50,684 nt of DNA from PALSA-1355 sp031400775 (GTDB lineage: Bacteria > Planctomycetota > Planctomycetia > Pirellulales > PALSA-1355). Shown piece by piece: positions 43,550-50,684 of the stretch. The position numbers were made by a program, and so were the translations under genes. Below the pieces are notes generated by a model. It saw only the letters and a program-made list of their open reading frames with translations. It made no database searches and was not told the DNA's origin. Where the stretch lies: positions 1-50,684 of the forward strand of contig JANNQN010000401.1 of assembly GCA_031400775.1 (NCBI GenBank). Direction: 5' to 3'. Each line of letters starts with the position of its first letter. Within the stretch, counting starts at the first letter, position 1.

Positions 43550-44349
43550 ATTCCGGCCGTGACGCTCGGCTCGCCCACGATCAGCGGATCCAGGCCGCAC
43601 AGGTCGGCGATCGAATCCACCACGATATCGGGACGGTACGCGTATCGGGCGAGGTCCTCGCGACTTGTTCCACCCGTGAGCACCAGCACGGTGCGGTAGC
43701 CCATCTGCACGCCGCCCAGGATATCGGTCTCCATCGTGTCGCCGATGATCGTCGTCTCGGCGGTCGCCAGGCCGATCTCCTTGCGGGCCATGCGCAACAT
43801 GACGGGGCTTGGCTTGCCGACGCTGAAGGCTTTGAGCCCGGTGGCCGTTTCGAGCATCGCCACGATTGCGCCGCAGCCGGGCCGCATGCCGTGTTGCGTG
43901 GGGCAGTTGGGATCGAGGTTCGTGGCGATCAACTTCGCGCCGTCGACGATCATTCGCGTGGCCGCTTCGAACATCTCGAACGTAAAGGCCCGGCCTTCGC
44001 CCACCACGACATAGTCGGGCGCATGATCCACAATCGAGTACCCGTTGGCGTGCAAGGCCTGTAGCAGTCCGCCTTCGCCGATCACGTAGGCTGTTCCGTG
44101 GGGCAGTTGCTGCGCCAGAAAGCGGGCCGTGGCGATGGCGCAGGTGAAGACGTGTCGTTCCTCGATGTCGATGCCCATCCGTTGCAGCCGGGTCGCCACG
44201 TCGCGCCGCGTGCGCTGGCTGTTGTTGGTCAAAAACGTAAATGGCGTTTCCGACGCCTGTAGTTCTGCGATGAATTCGACGGCGCCCGGAATCAGCTCGC
44301 CGCCCCGATACATGACGCCATCCATGTCAATCAAAAAACCGCGTTGCAT
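43546..44349 (-). CDS. HAD-IIA (NagD-like) phosphatase
   Basis: 267 residues. Motif I FLIDMDGVMYRG (Asp8 nucleophile, Asp10), motif II FLTNNSQRTRRD, a large alpha/beta C2a cap in the middle, GKPSPVML (Lys) and IIGDTMETDILGG (motif IV). These are NagD/PGP family marks; such enzymes dephosphorylate small sugar or nucleotide monophosphates. ATG at 44349 (MQRGFLIDMDG); an upstream extension to 44436 is not supported. It lies next to xylA; a sugar-phosphate role is possible but unproven. Confidence 0.92.
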   Translation of the reverse strand: MQRGFLIDMDGVMYRGGELIPGAVEFIAELQASETPFTFLTNNSQRTRRDVATRLQRMGIDIEERHVFTCAIATARFLAQQLPHGTAYVIGEGGLLQALHANGYSIVDHAPDYVVVGEGRAFTFEMFEAATRMIVDGAKLIATNLDPNCPTQHGMRPGCGAIVAMLETATGLKAFSVGKPSPVMLRMARKEIGLATAETTIIGDTMETDILGGVQMGYRTVLVLTGGTSREDLARYAYRPDIVVDSIADLCGLDPLIVGEPSVTAGI

Positions 44350-44655
44350 ATCTCCAACCCTCGTGAGGTGTTTTGAATTTCTTCTGTCGATAAGAGCCGC
44401 TCGGTGTAAATGCGGCCCGCCAGGGCATCCTTGCAATGAACGTGCCGCCGAGCAAGAAGCGACACCAATTTCTAATGATTCTAATGAATTGAGAACTGAA
44501 ACTTTGCGAGCCCGCGCAAGTCGTTTGATTGCGCCCGGCCGCTGCCCAGCATTTCAGCACCCGCAGCGGCGCTAGCTGCAAAAAAACAGGGCAGGCCGCG
44601 TGGCCTGCCCCGATTGGCGTGCATGAATGAATCTGCACGAAGCTGTCAAGCTTAA
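44350..44655. other. Intergenic region holding the xylA terminator
   Basis: 306 bp between xylA (leftward, ends at 44656) and the HAD-IIA gene (leftward, starts at 44349). It contains the terminator at 44580-44611. The rest appears empty apart from the presumed promoter of the phosphatase gene, for which I see no clear hexamers. Confidence 0.5.
44580..44611 (-). terminator. Rho-independent terminator of xylA
   Basis: On the minus strand a perfect 9-bp stem (plus-strand arms GGGCAGGCC 44589-44597 and GGCCTGCCC 44602-44610, 4-nt loop) is followed by a T7 tract (plus-strand A7, 44580-44586). Confidence 0.85.
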
Positions 44656-45966
44656 TTACAGATATGTGTTGATGATGTTTTCCAGCAGTTCCTGGCGGCC
44701 GCTCTTGTTGGGCGCGCTGTCTCCCTTTTCGAGCATGTACTTCTCGAGCGAGGCGAAGCTCTCTTTGCCAGAGTCGATGCGTGCGCCGATGCCAGTATCC
44801 CACGAGCCGTAGCGTTCGTTGAGCATCTTTGCCAGGATACCTTCCTTGCGAATCGCGGCGGCGATCTTCAGCCCATGGGCAAATGCGTCCATGCCGCCGA
44901 TGTGCGCGTAGAACAGGTCCACCGGTTCGAAGCTCTCGCGGCGCACCTTGGCGTCGAAGTTGATTCCGCCGGGATCCAACCCGCCGAACTTCAACAGCGA
45001 GAGCATGCACTGCGTGGTCAGGTAAATATCGGTGGGAAACTGGTCGGTGTCCCAGCCCAACAGCAAGTCGCCCGTGTTGGCGTCGATCGATCCCAGAAAT
45101 CCCTGGCTGCCGGCATATTCCAGCTCGTGCTGCATGGTGTGGCCGGCCAGCGTGGCGTGGTTCGTCTCGATGTTCATCTTGATGTGATCGGTCAGGCCAT
45201 ACGTCCGCAGGAAGTTCACGCAGTTGGCCACGTCGTAGTCGTACTGGTGCTTGGTCGGTTCCTTGGGCTTGGGCTCGAAGTAGAACTGCCCCTTGAAGCC
45301 GATCTGCTTGGCATAGTCGACGGCCAGGTGCATGAAGGCGGCGAGGTGATCGAACTCGCGCTTCATGTCCGTGTTCCACAGATTCTGATAACCTTCGCGC
45401 CCGCCCCAGAACGTATAGCCCAAGCCGCCCAGCTCGTGGGTGACTTCCAGCGCCTTCTTGACCTGCGCGGCGGCAAAGGAGAATGCGTCGGCATTGGGGC
45501 TCGTGGCCGCGCCGTGCATGTAGCGAGGATTGCTGAACAGATTGGCCGTGCCCCACAACAGGCGAATGCCGGTCCGCTGTTGTTCTTCCTTAAGCACCTT
45601 GACGACCGCGTCCAGATTCTTGTTGCTCTCGGCCAGCGACTTGCCCTCGGGCGCCACGTCGCGATCGTGGAAGCAATAGAAATGAACGCCCAGCTTCTCC
45701 ATGAACTCGAAGGCCACGCGGGCCCGCTTCAGAGCGTTTTCGACCGTATCCTCGGCCGCTTCCCAGGGGCGGTGCATCGTGCCGGGCCCGAACGGATCCA
45801 AACCCGTGCCGCGGAAGGTGTGCCAATAAGCCACGGCGAAGCGAAAGTGATCCTTCATGGGCTTGCCTTCCACGACTTCATTTTCGTCGTAGTGGCGAAA
45901 GGCCAGCATGTTCTTGCTCTTGGGGCCCTCGAAACGAATCTTCTCGATATCCGGAAATGCGGCCAT
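44656..45966 (-). CDS. xylA: Xylose isomerase (class II)
   Basis: 436 residues, full length. Interconverts D-xylose and D-xylulose (and glucose/fructose) in the cytoplasm with two divalent metals. Seen: AYWHTFRGTGLDPFG, FYCFHDRD (catalytic His100, Asp103), FWGGREGYQ, FEPKPKEPTKHQYDYD, NIETNHATLAGHTM, GSIDANTGDLLLGWDTDQFP and the metal-binding FDAKVRRES. All key residues are intact. The ATG at 45966 follows GAGAAAGAG. No xylB or transporter gene is adjacent; it may form its own unit, ended by the terminator at 44580. It is consistent with plant-polysaccharide use by this organism. Confidence 0.97.
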   Translation of the reverse strand: MAAFPDIEKIRFEGPKSKNMLAFRHYDENEVVEGKPMKDHFRFAVAYWHTFRGTGLDPFGPGTMHRPWEAAEDTVENALKRARVAFEFMEKLGVHFYCFHDRDVAPEGKSLAESNKNLDAVVKVLKEEQQRTGIRLLWGTANLFSNPRYMHGAATSPNADAFSFAAAQVKKALEVTHELGGLGYTFWGGREGYQNLWNTDMKREFDHLAAFMHLAVDYAKQIGFKGQFYFEPKPKEPTKHQYDYDVANCVNFLRTYGLTDHIKMNIETNHATLAGHTMQHELEYAGSQGFLGSIDANTGDLLLGWDTDQFPTDIYLTTQCMLSLLKFGGLDPGGINFDAKVRRESFEPVDLFYAHIGGMDAFAHGLKIAAAIRKEGILAKMLNERYGSWDTGIGARIDSGKESFASLEKYMLEKGDSAPNKSGRQELLENIINTYL

Positions 45967-46163
45967 GATGCTCTTTCTCGCCTCTGGTCAGGAAAAACGA
46001 TCGGTCAGCGACGAGCTATCGTGGCAAATTGCCCTCAGCCGAGCAAGGGGCGCGGTCGCGACCACGACACCGCTCACGTCTTGCCGGCGGCGCGAGAAGG
46101 CGAAGGCATGCGCGCGGGCGGACAGCGCGTCGGTTCGCTGGGAATTTGGACTCGCTCGGGCCG

Positions 46164-46418
46164 TTAGTTCCAGACGCAGAACAACTGGCGATGGTGCCGC
46201 GGAACTTGCGTTTCGGCTTTGGCACGCTCATAGGCCAGGCGATAAATTTCCTGCTGCCAGGCGCTAAAGCCGCTGAGCTGCGGCGGGCAGAACACGAATC
46301 CCAGCGGAATCGAGGGCCCCACCGAATTGGAGGGAATCTCGCCGTTGGCGGGCGACTTGGGCGCAGTCGGGGCGGAACGTTTCCCCTTCAGGTGGCCGGT
46401 GATTCGATTGATTGCCAT
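46164..46418 (-). CDS. Small conserved planctomycete-type protein
   Basis: 84 residues. An N-terminal basic, Pro/Ser-rich half is followed by WQQEIYRLAYERAKAETQ and a C-terminal FCVWN. The C-terminal pattern of an aromatic-rich helix ending in VWN matches small planctomycete proteins of unknown function that I recall from this phylum; I cannot confirm the family. ATG at 46418; a GGGAG box lies very close (2 nt), so initiation is uncertain. It lies 197 bp upstream of xylA on the same strand; no operon is implied. Confidence 0.5.
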   Translation of the reverse strand: MAINRITGHLKGKRSAPTAPKSPANGEIPSNSVGPSIPLGFVFCPPQLSGFSAWQQEIYRLAYERAKAETQVPRHHRQLFCVWN

Positions 46419-46926
46419 ACTCCCGCGCTCTCCCCGCAGACTGGTTCCTGCCCCACGCTAGCAGCTCGCTGAATGAGTCGCCGTTTCGGAGTTTAGTCCG
46501 CCGCGATTCGATTGAAGCACGGGCGTTTCAAGCAGGCGTGCCGGCGGCACTTTGGTCAATCATTACTATCCTTGTGATGTATATCGTCAATTTGGAGAAG
46601 CCAGCAATATGCCGGGCCGGTGGTTGGCGCAAATTTTCGGGCGGTCTCGATGTTACGCCCGGCACCGCCGTCAAGGCTTAGCGGCAGAATCTACGCAAAC
46701 CGGAATTGCCGATGACAGCCCTCGGATCTTATATTCGCAGTGCTGAAATTTGCCGACCCGCGGCGCGGGAGGCAATTTGCGAAGGATCACCAGAGCGTAA
46801 CCGACTGGATGACCAGAGGGACGCAAGACTCAAGCGGGCCGGATCGCCGGTATGGACGGAGCGTTTCCGCAGCTAGGCCAAGTTCCACGGCCACGGCATT
46901 CGGCTCACAGCGAAAGGATTTTTGCT
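46419..46926. other. Intergenic region upstream of the Cys-rich gene
   Basis: 508 bp. A promoter candidate lies at 46706-46735 (described separately). No coding gene is convincing; short frames such as one at about 46740-46946 lack family marks and ribosome sites. The start of the small 46164 gene needs a leftward promoter here too, which I cannot identify. Confidence 0.45.
46706..46735 (+). promoter_or_regulatory. Candidate promoter of the Cys-rich gene
   Basis: TTGCCG (46706-46711), 18-bp spacer, TATATT (46730-46735). Both hexamers are close to consensus. The leader to the ATG at 46927 would be about 185 nt. Confidence 0.45.
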
Positions 46927-47391
46927 ATGAGCAGCGCGATTCTTGAGAGAGCTCCCTTGGGAGCGACAGGTTTCGGGACCTCGGGAATGAGCATGTCGAC
47001 CCAGGCATCGCCGGGGACGGGTAGCTTTTGCGTCGTGCCTCGGTGCACGATTAAAATCGAGAAGTGCCAAGGCGGCATGAAGCTGAAATGCGCGTGCGAC
47101 GACGACTTGTCGTGCGCCACCTTGCAGAATCTGTGCAAGATGCTGGCCGACGGCTTGTGCAGTTGCTGCTGCACGATGAACGGCATTTGCGTTTGCCAGT
47201 GCAACCTGGCCTGCGGCATATGCACCTGCGAATACACGAAGGACGGCGTGTGCATCACCTGCAAGAGCGGCGACAAGGCTTGCTGCGAGATGATCCAGGC
47301 TTGCTGCGATTGCCTGGCGAAGTGCCTCGATTCGGGTTGCTGCTGCTACGTGTCGTTCCACAACACGCCGGTTTGCTGCGGTAGCTGCTAA
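46927..47391 (+). CDS. Cysteine-rich protein (31 Cys in 154 residues)
   Basis: 154 residues, no signal peptide. The N-terminal 34 residues are Ser/Thr/Gly/Met-rich; from residue 35 Cys follow in dense patterns: CACDDDLSC, CSCCCTMNGICVCQC, CGICTC, CITC, CCEMIQACCDC and CCCYV, then a final CCGSC. The spacing has a rough period suggesting several metal-binding or disulfide modules. Possible roles: metallothionein-like metal store, redox sensor or structural protein. Cytoplasmic localisation (no signal peptide) favours metal-thiolate binding, but this is inference. AAAGGA about 9 nt upstream of the ATG at 46927 supports the start. A strong terminator follows at 47431. Confidence 0.78.
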   Translation: MSSAILERAPLGATGFGTSGMSMSTQASPGTGSFCVVPRCTIKIEKCQGGMKLKCACDDDLSCATLQNLCKMLADGLCSCCCTMNGICVCQCNLACGICTCEYTKDGVCITCKSGDKACCEMIQACCDCLAKCLDSGCCCYVSFHNTPVCCGSC

Positions 47392-47430
47392 AAAATTAGT
47401 TCGCTCTCTCGCGAGACAGCGTTTTGTACA

Positions 47431-47460
47431 CCCCGGCTCGACCGCGAGCCGGGGTTTTTT
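47431..47460 (+). terminator. Rho-independent terminator of the Cys-rich gene
   Basis: Perfect 9-bp stem CCCCGGCTC (47431-47439) / GAGCCGGGG (47446-47454), 6-nt loop, followed by T6 (47455-47460). Confidence 0.9.
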
Positions 47461-47490
47461 GCGCGCTTGGTTATCCATTGGAGAAAAGTT

Positions 47491-47578
47491 GAATCACAAC
47501 GACACGGAGGACACCAAGGAATGCGTGCAAAAAGATTCAATTCATTTCTTCTCCGTGTTCTTGGTGTCGTTGTGATTC
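47491..47578. repeat. Inverted-repeat element, copy 1
   Basis: Outer arms GAATCACAACGACAC (47491-47505) and GTGTCGTTGTGATTC (47564-47578) are perfect 15-bp inverted repeats; the inner arms diverge. The right half overlaps the 3' end of the serine-hydrolase gene (to 47542 and its last codons). A 27-bp segment (47548-47574) is identical to 48979-49005. Confidence 0.75.
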
Positions 47579-48972
47579 GCCTCTTTTGAAGGCGAGTTCT
47601 TGATCCTCGCCGCTTTTAGATCCTGCCCTCCTTTATGGATCACCAGCCGCGCGATCTGGCCGTCGTCGCCGGCTTCGAACGTCACGGCCGCTTCGACAAG
47701 GCGCCAGAAGAACCGCGTCTTGGACTCGGGATAGATTCTTAACTGCGGTTCCCCGGTAACTTGCGCGAGCAACTGATTTTTCTCGCGCGAAATCGTGACG
47801 GTCGCAAACGCGCTGAGCTTATAGCGGCCAACCAGCGGTTCGAGATCCGCTTCCACTACCGGAACAGCCTTGGGCAATTTCAGCGGCTCCGTCTCTCCGC
47901 TCATCATCAGCTTCAGCAGTCGAAAACCGACCGCATCGGAATACACCGACGCGCTGTTGACCAACACGACGACTCCAACTCGTTTCTCGGGGGAAAAGCC
48001 AGCGAAGGCGTGATATCCGCCAGTCTGGCCGTTGTGCCAGATCACGTGATCGCTGCGTCGGATTTGCCAGGCCAGAGCTTCGTCGCCCCCATCGGCCGGC
48101 GATTCGAAATGCACTCGATGCGTGTTCGCGATCGCCCCGTGAAATCCCGTCTTGGTCAGCCCGAGGTTCGCGGCCAGGAATTTGAGCATGTCCGTGGCGG
48201 TCGAGCGAATCGCCCCGGCGCCGGCCAAGGTGGGCAAGTCCCAGTTTGCCACCGAATTGCCGTCGGCGTCGTGGCCTTGCGCCAGTCGGCCTCGCAGCGA
48301 ATCGTCGAGCGTGATGCGAGTATCCCCCATCTCCAGCGGATTGCAGATGCGCGCGAGTAACAACGACTCGTAGCTGCCGCCGCTCTTGACCGCCAGCGCG
48401 TGCCCCAACAGGCCCATTCCCAAGTTGCTGTATTCGGACTTTGTGCCCGGCTGACGCGCCAGCTTATGCGCGGCAAGAAACTGAGCCAACTGCTCGACCG
48501 TGTAATCGGCAAACGGATTGGTGGGATCCTTGGGCTTGAAATTGCTGGGCATCCGCGGCAAACCGGAACTGTGCGTGACCAGGTCCAGCAGCGTAATTTC
48601 CCGCTCGCCCTTGGGCATGGTCATCGTGTCGCCCAACAGTTGCTGAACCGGCTGATCGAGCTTGACCAGGCCGTCCTCGACCATTTGGGCTAGGAGAAGG
48701 CCGGTAAAAACCTTGCTGATCGAACCGATTTCGTACACGGTGTCGGCGCCGGGTGCGTGGGCATCTTTCTCCGAGACGCGTCCGTACCCTCGGATCTGCG
48801 TTCCCTTTTCGTCGATCAGCCCCACGACGGCGCCATACAGCCAGCCGCTATCCACCAGCGGCCTGACCAGCGCGTCGATTTTTTCCGGCGCTGCCACATC
48901 GGCAGCACGGACGGATGCGGCGCTTAGCAATAACACTAGGATGAGCGGTCCGACCCAAGCAAATAACTTCAT
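47542..48972 (-). CDS. Secreted beta-lactamase-fold serine hydrolase
   Basis: 476 residues. Signal peptide MKLFAWVGPLILVLLLSAAS, then a class C beta-lactamase/DD-peptidase-like domain with S84-I-S-K87 (SxxK), Y181-S-N183 (YxN) and HNGQTGG (third motif) near 320, all intact, followed by a beta-rich C-terminal domain. Members hydrolyse peptides, esters or D-amino acid amides rather than true beta-lactams. The last residues NHNDTKNTEKK are encoded by the repeat element at 47491-47578, and the same peptide sequence occurs in frame upstream of the start, where the second repeat copy provides the ribosome site (GAGAAGG just before the ATG at 48972). So the element was inserted at both ends. Confidence 0.9.
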   Translation of the reverse strand: MKLFAWVGPLILVLLLSAASVRAADVAAPEKIDALVRPLVDSGWLYGAVVGLIDEKGTQIRGYGRVSEKDAHAPGADTVYEIGSISKVFTGLLLAQMVEDGLVKLDQPVQQLLGDTMTMPKGEREITLLDLVTHSSGLPRMPSNFKPKDPTNPFADYTVEQLAQFLAAHKLARQPGTKSEYSNLGMGLLGHALAVKSGGSYESLLLARICNPLEMGDTRITLDDSLRGRLAQGHDADGNSVANWDLPTLAGAGAIRSTATDMLKFLAANLGLTKTGFHGAIANTHRVHFESPADGGDEALAWQIRRSDHVIWHNGQTGGYHAFAGFSPEKRVGVVVLVNSASVYSDAVGFRLLKLMMSGETEPLKLPKAVPVVEADLEPLVGRYKLSAFATVTISREKNQLLAQVTGEPQLRIYPESKTRFFWRLVEAAVTFEAGDDGQIARLVIHKGGQDLKAARIKNSPSKEANHNDTKNTEKK

Positions 48973-48978
48973 CGTTTC

Positions 48979-49056
48979 CTTCTCCGTGTTCTTGGTGTCG
49001 TTGTGGTTACCCTTGCTTGAAGCAAATAGTTTCACCACGACGACACGAAGAACACA
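48979..49056. repeat. Inverted-repeat element, copy 2
   Basis: Left arm about 48979-49009 and right arm about 49033-49056 form an imperfect inverted repeat (about 21 of 24 bases in the core). A 27-bp segment (48979-49005) is identical to one in copy 1. It lies in the promoter/leader of the leftward serine hydrolase. Confidence 0.72.
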
Positions 49057-49073
49057 ACGTATGAAGGAAAGTG

Positions 49074-49877
49074 CTAACTCATCTTCCGGATGATCCAGTC
49101 GCCCAGGCTGGGCCACAGTTGTGAAACGGCAAACACCAGTCGAGCCCGGGAGGGGACGACCAACTCTGGCTTGCGCCGCTCGCAGGCGCGCAAGATCTGC
49201 TCGGCCAGTTTCTCGGGCCGCAACAAACCCACTTTGGCGCCGGCCCCCGGCTTGCGCGCGCTGGCCGGCAGCGAGGCGAGTTTTTCGCTCGCATACTCGC
49301 GCGGCTCGTCCCGCGCGATAGGGCCCGGCGAAACCAGCAATACATGCAGACCCTGCGGACCAAGTTCCAATCGCAGTTGCTGCGAGTATGCGCTGACTGC
49401 GTGTTTGGTCGCCGAATAGGCGCCCATATATCGGGCCCCCGTCTTGCCGGCCAGCGATCCGATATTCACCAGGTGCCCGCGCGCTTTGAGCAAATGCTGC
49501 ATGGCCGCGCGCGTGCAGCGCACCAGCGCGATCAGATTCAGCTCCATCAATTCGGCGAATTCCTCGGGCGTCGTGGCAATCGCCTCGCCGCGGGCCGATC
49601 GGCCGGCGTTATTGACCAGCACGTCGAGCCGCGCAAACTTCTCGAGCGTGGTCGTGAACAGCCGCTCGACGTCCTCGGCCTTGGTGATGTCGGTGGGCAC
49701 GGCCAGGACATTTCCGCCGCGGGCGAGCAATTCAGCGGCGACAGAATCGAGCTTTTCCGCGCCGCGGGCCGCCAGGACCACGCTCGCGCCGCGGTCGACC
49801 AGCGCCCGGGCGATGGCGCGGCCCAGCCCACTCGATGCTCCGGTCACCACAGCGACCTTGCCTTGCCATGCGTTCAT
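49074..49877 (-). CDS. Short-chain dehydrogenase/reductase
   Basis: 267 residues. Rossmann SDR with TGASSGLGRAIA (NAD(P) loop), NNAGRSARG, NIGSLAGKTGARYMGAYSATK (catalytic Ser, Tyr-x3-Lys) and PGPIARDEPREYASEK. All SDR residues are intact. The substrate is not predictable; the size and lack of extra domains suit small alcohols, keto-sugars or lipids. ATG at 49877 (MNAWQGK). It starts 49 bp downstream of the end of the Gfo/Idh/MocA gene on the same strand, so the two may form an operon. Confidence 0.92.
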   Translation of the reverse strand: MNAWQGKVAVVTGASSGLGRAIARALVDRGASVVLAARGAEKLDSVAAELLARGGNVLAVPTDITKAEDVERLFTTTLEKFARLDVLVNNAGRSARGEAIATTPEEFAELMELNLIALVRCTRAAMQHLLKARGHLVNIGSLAGKTGARYMGAYSATKHAVSAYSQQLRLELGPQGLHVLLVSPGPIARDEPREYASEKLASLPASARKPGAGAKVGLLRPEKLAEQILRACERRKPELVVPSRARLVFAVSQLWPSLGDWIIRKMS

Positions 49878-49926
49878 GTGGTTGGCCGATCCGAGGGTCC
49901 GTTCGCGGGCACGCGAATTTCGCCGA

Positions 49927-50684
49927 TTAACCGACGCTGCGAACCGCATACGGCTCGCGCTGCGCGCGCTTGAGCATGCTGTCGGCCTCGCTGTCGCCGA
50001 CGAACTGTTCCTTGGCGGCATCCCAGGTGAGCTTGCGCTGCAGGCGGATCGAGAGATTGCCCAAGTGGCAGGCGCTGACCGAGCGGTGCTGGCTCTCGAC
50101 GTCGGAGATTGGCCACTTGCCGAACTTCCAGGCCTCGAAGAAGTTGCCCATGTGGTCGCCCATCTTGGCCGTATTGCCTTTGAACAGTTTCTCGACGTCG
50201 GCCATCACGGCTTCCTTGAGCTTGGGGTCGGCGTCTTGTTCTTCAATCGGTTTGCCGGTGATCCGACCTCGATTGACGAACATGCGGCCCGCTTCACCTT
50301 CGAACAGCACTCCCTCGTCGCCTGGCGGCTGGGCCAGCATCTGCACGTGTATGTCTCCCGGATACAGGTAGTCGACGGTCACGAGCTTGGGCGTGTTGAA
50401 TCCGCCGGGGATCTGCGGAAGCTGGGTCTTCGTGCCGTCAATGGTCATCGGCCCCGAGTTTTCGACGTTGAGGGCCCAGTGCGCCACGTCCATGTGATGC
50501 GCGCCCCAGTCGGTCGCGATCCCGCCCGAGTATTCGTACCACCAGCGAAAGCGAAAATGACTTCGCTCCGGACAATAGTCGGCCTTGGGCGCCTGGCCAA
50601 GCCAGAAGTCCCAGTTCAGCCCCTCGGGCACGGGCTGGGTCGGAAACGGCCCGCCTTCTTCCGTGGACAGCGGGAGCTGCACCG
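49927..50684 (-). CDS. Gfo/Idh/MocA-family oxidoreductase, C-terminal part (truncated by window edge)
   Basis: 252 complete codons; the N-terminal Rossmann fold lies outside the window. Seen: LNWDFWLGQAP, RFRWWYEYSGGIATDWGAHH (the substrate-pocket segment of planctomycete Gfo/Idh/MocA proteins), MDVAHWAL and a C-terminal KLTWDAAKEQFVGDSEAD followed by LKRAQREPYAV. This matches the many secreted sugar-linked oxidoreductases of planctomycetes. The presence or absence of a Tat signal cannot be seen. It may be co-transcribed with the SDR gene that follows. Confidence 0.9.
   Translation of the reverse strand, partial: VQLPLSTEEGGPFPTQPVPEGLNWDFWLGQAPKADYCPERSHFRFRWWYEYSGGIATDWGAHHMDVAHWALNVENSGPMTIDGTKTQLPQIPGGFNTPKLVTVDYLYPGDIHVQMLAQPPGDEGVLFEGEAGRMFVNRGRITGKPIEEQDADPKLKEAVMADVEKLFKGNTAKMGDHMGNFFEAWKFGKWPISDVESQHRSVSACHLGNLSIRLQRKLTWDAAKEQFVGDSEADSMLKRAQREPYAVRSVG

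Noticed and set aside
46740..46946. Small plus-strand frame before the Cys-rich gene
   Set aside because: No Shine-Dalgarno or family resemblance; overlaps the leader and start of the Cys-rich gene.
47491..49056. Repeated element as a CRISPR array
   Set aside because: Only two copies separated by a complete gene, with inverted arms and no regular spacers.

Overview
The window is about 50.7 kb of GC-rich bacterial chromosome with about 41 protein genes. It suggests a planctomycete, probably of the Pirellulales type. The markers are a DUF1559 prepilin-like protein with its H-x9-DG motif, a TIGR03067 protein, DUF1080, secreted c-type cytochrome proteins, a Tat-dependent aldo/keto reductase, a Gfo/Idh/MocA dehydrogenase, an 8-EF-hand secreted protein and many single-gene units with long intergenic leaders. 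I see no phage, transposase, CRISPR array, rRNA or tRNA.

Layout. 1-9.6 kb: start of ftsH, a long recQ, a six-bladed NHL propeller, a Nudix hydrolase, a secreted CX4CH protein, an FHA-GAF-SpoIIE phosphatase and a GH10-like protein without catalytic glutamates. 9.9-15.6 kb: purC, an Ig/Asp-box secreted protein, eda (KDPG aldolase), a SHOCT membrane protein and clpX with its terminator. 15.7-25.3 kb: diheme cytochrome, TIGR03067 protein, aldo/keto reductase, thiC, DUF2007/zinc-ribbon protein, acetyl-xylan-esterase-like hydrolase and EF-hand protein. 25.3-30.1 kb: a consensus promoter with no obvious gene, flgM, fur with a Fur box in its own promoter, purB and an HD phosphohydrolase. 30.6-35.3 kb: two large secreted proteins of poorly known function and a small membrane protein. 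35.3-39.6 kb: an AAA+ ATPase / VWA / saccharopine-dehydrogenase-like operon. 39.8-41.4 kb: two adjacent genes with His-rich segments. 41.5-46.4 kb: DinB, DUF1080, two HAD phosphatases tail to tail, xylA and a small conserved protein. 46.9-50.7 kb: a 31-cysteine protein, a beta-lactamase-fold hydrolase bracketed by a repeated inverted element, an SDR and a truncated Gfo/Idh/MocA gene.

Physiology. Purine synthesis (purC, purB), thiamine synthesis (thiC), sugar catabolism (xylA, eda, DUF1080, esterases, oxidoreductases), proteolysis (ftsH, clpX) and metal handling (fur, His-rich proteins, Cys-rich protein) fit a heterotrophic polysaccharide-degrading planctomycete. Genes are mostly independent. 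Convincing operons are AAA+/VWA/dehydrogenase and possibly the His-rich pair and SDR/GFO pair.

Most notable for follow-up are the Cys-rich protein, the repeat element that supplies both the Shine-Dalgarno and the C-terminal tail of the serine hydrolase, the perfect sigma-70 promoter at 25.5 kb with no gene, the catalytically stripped GH10-like protein and the His-rich gene pair. Functions are read from motifs by eye; no database search was possible.
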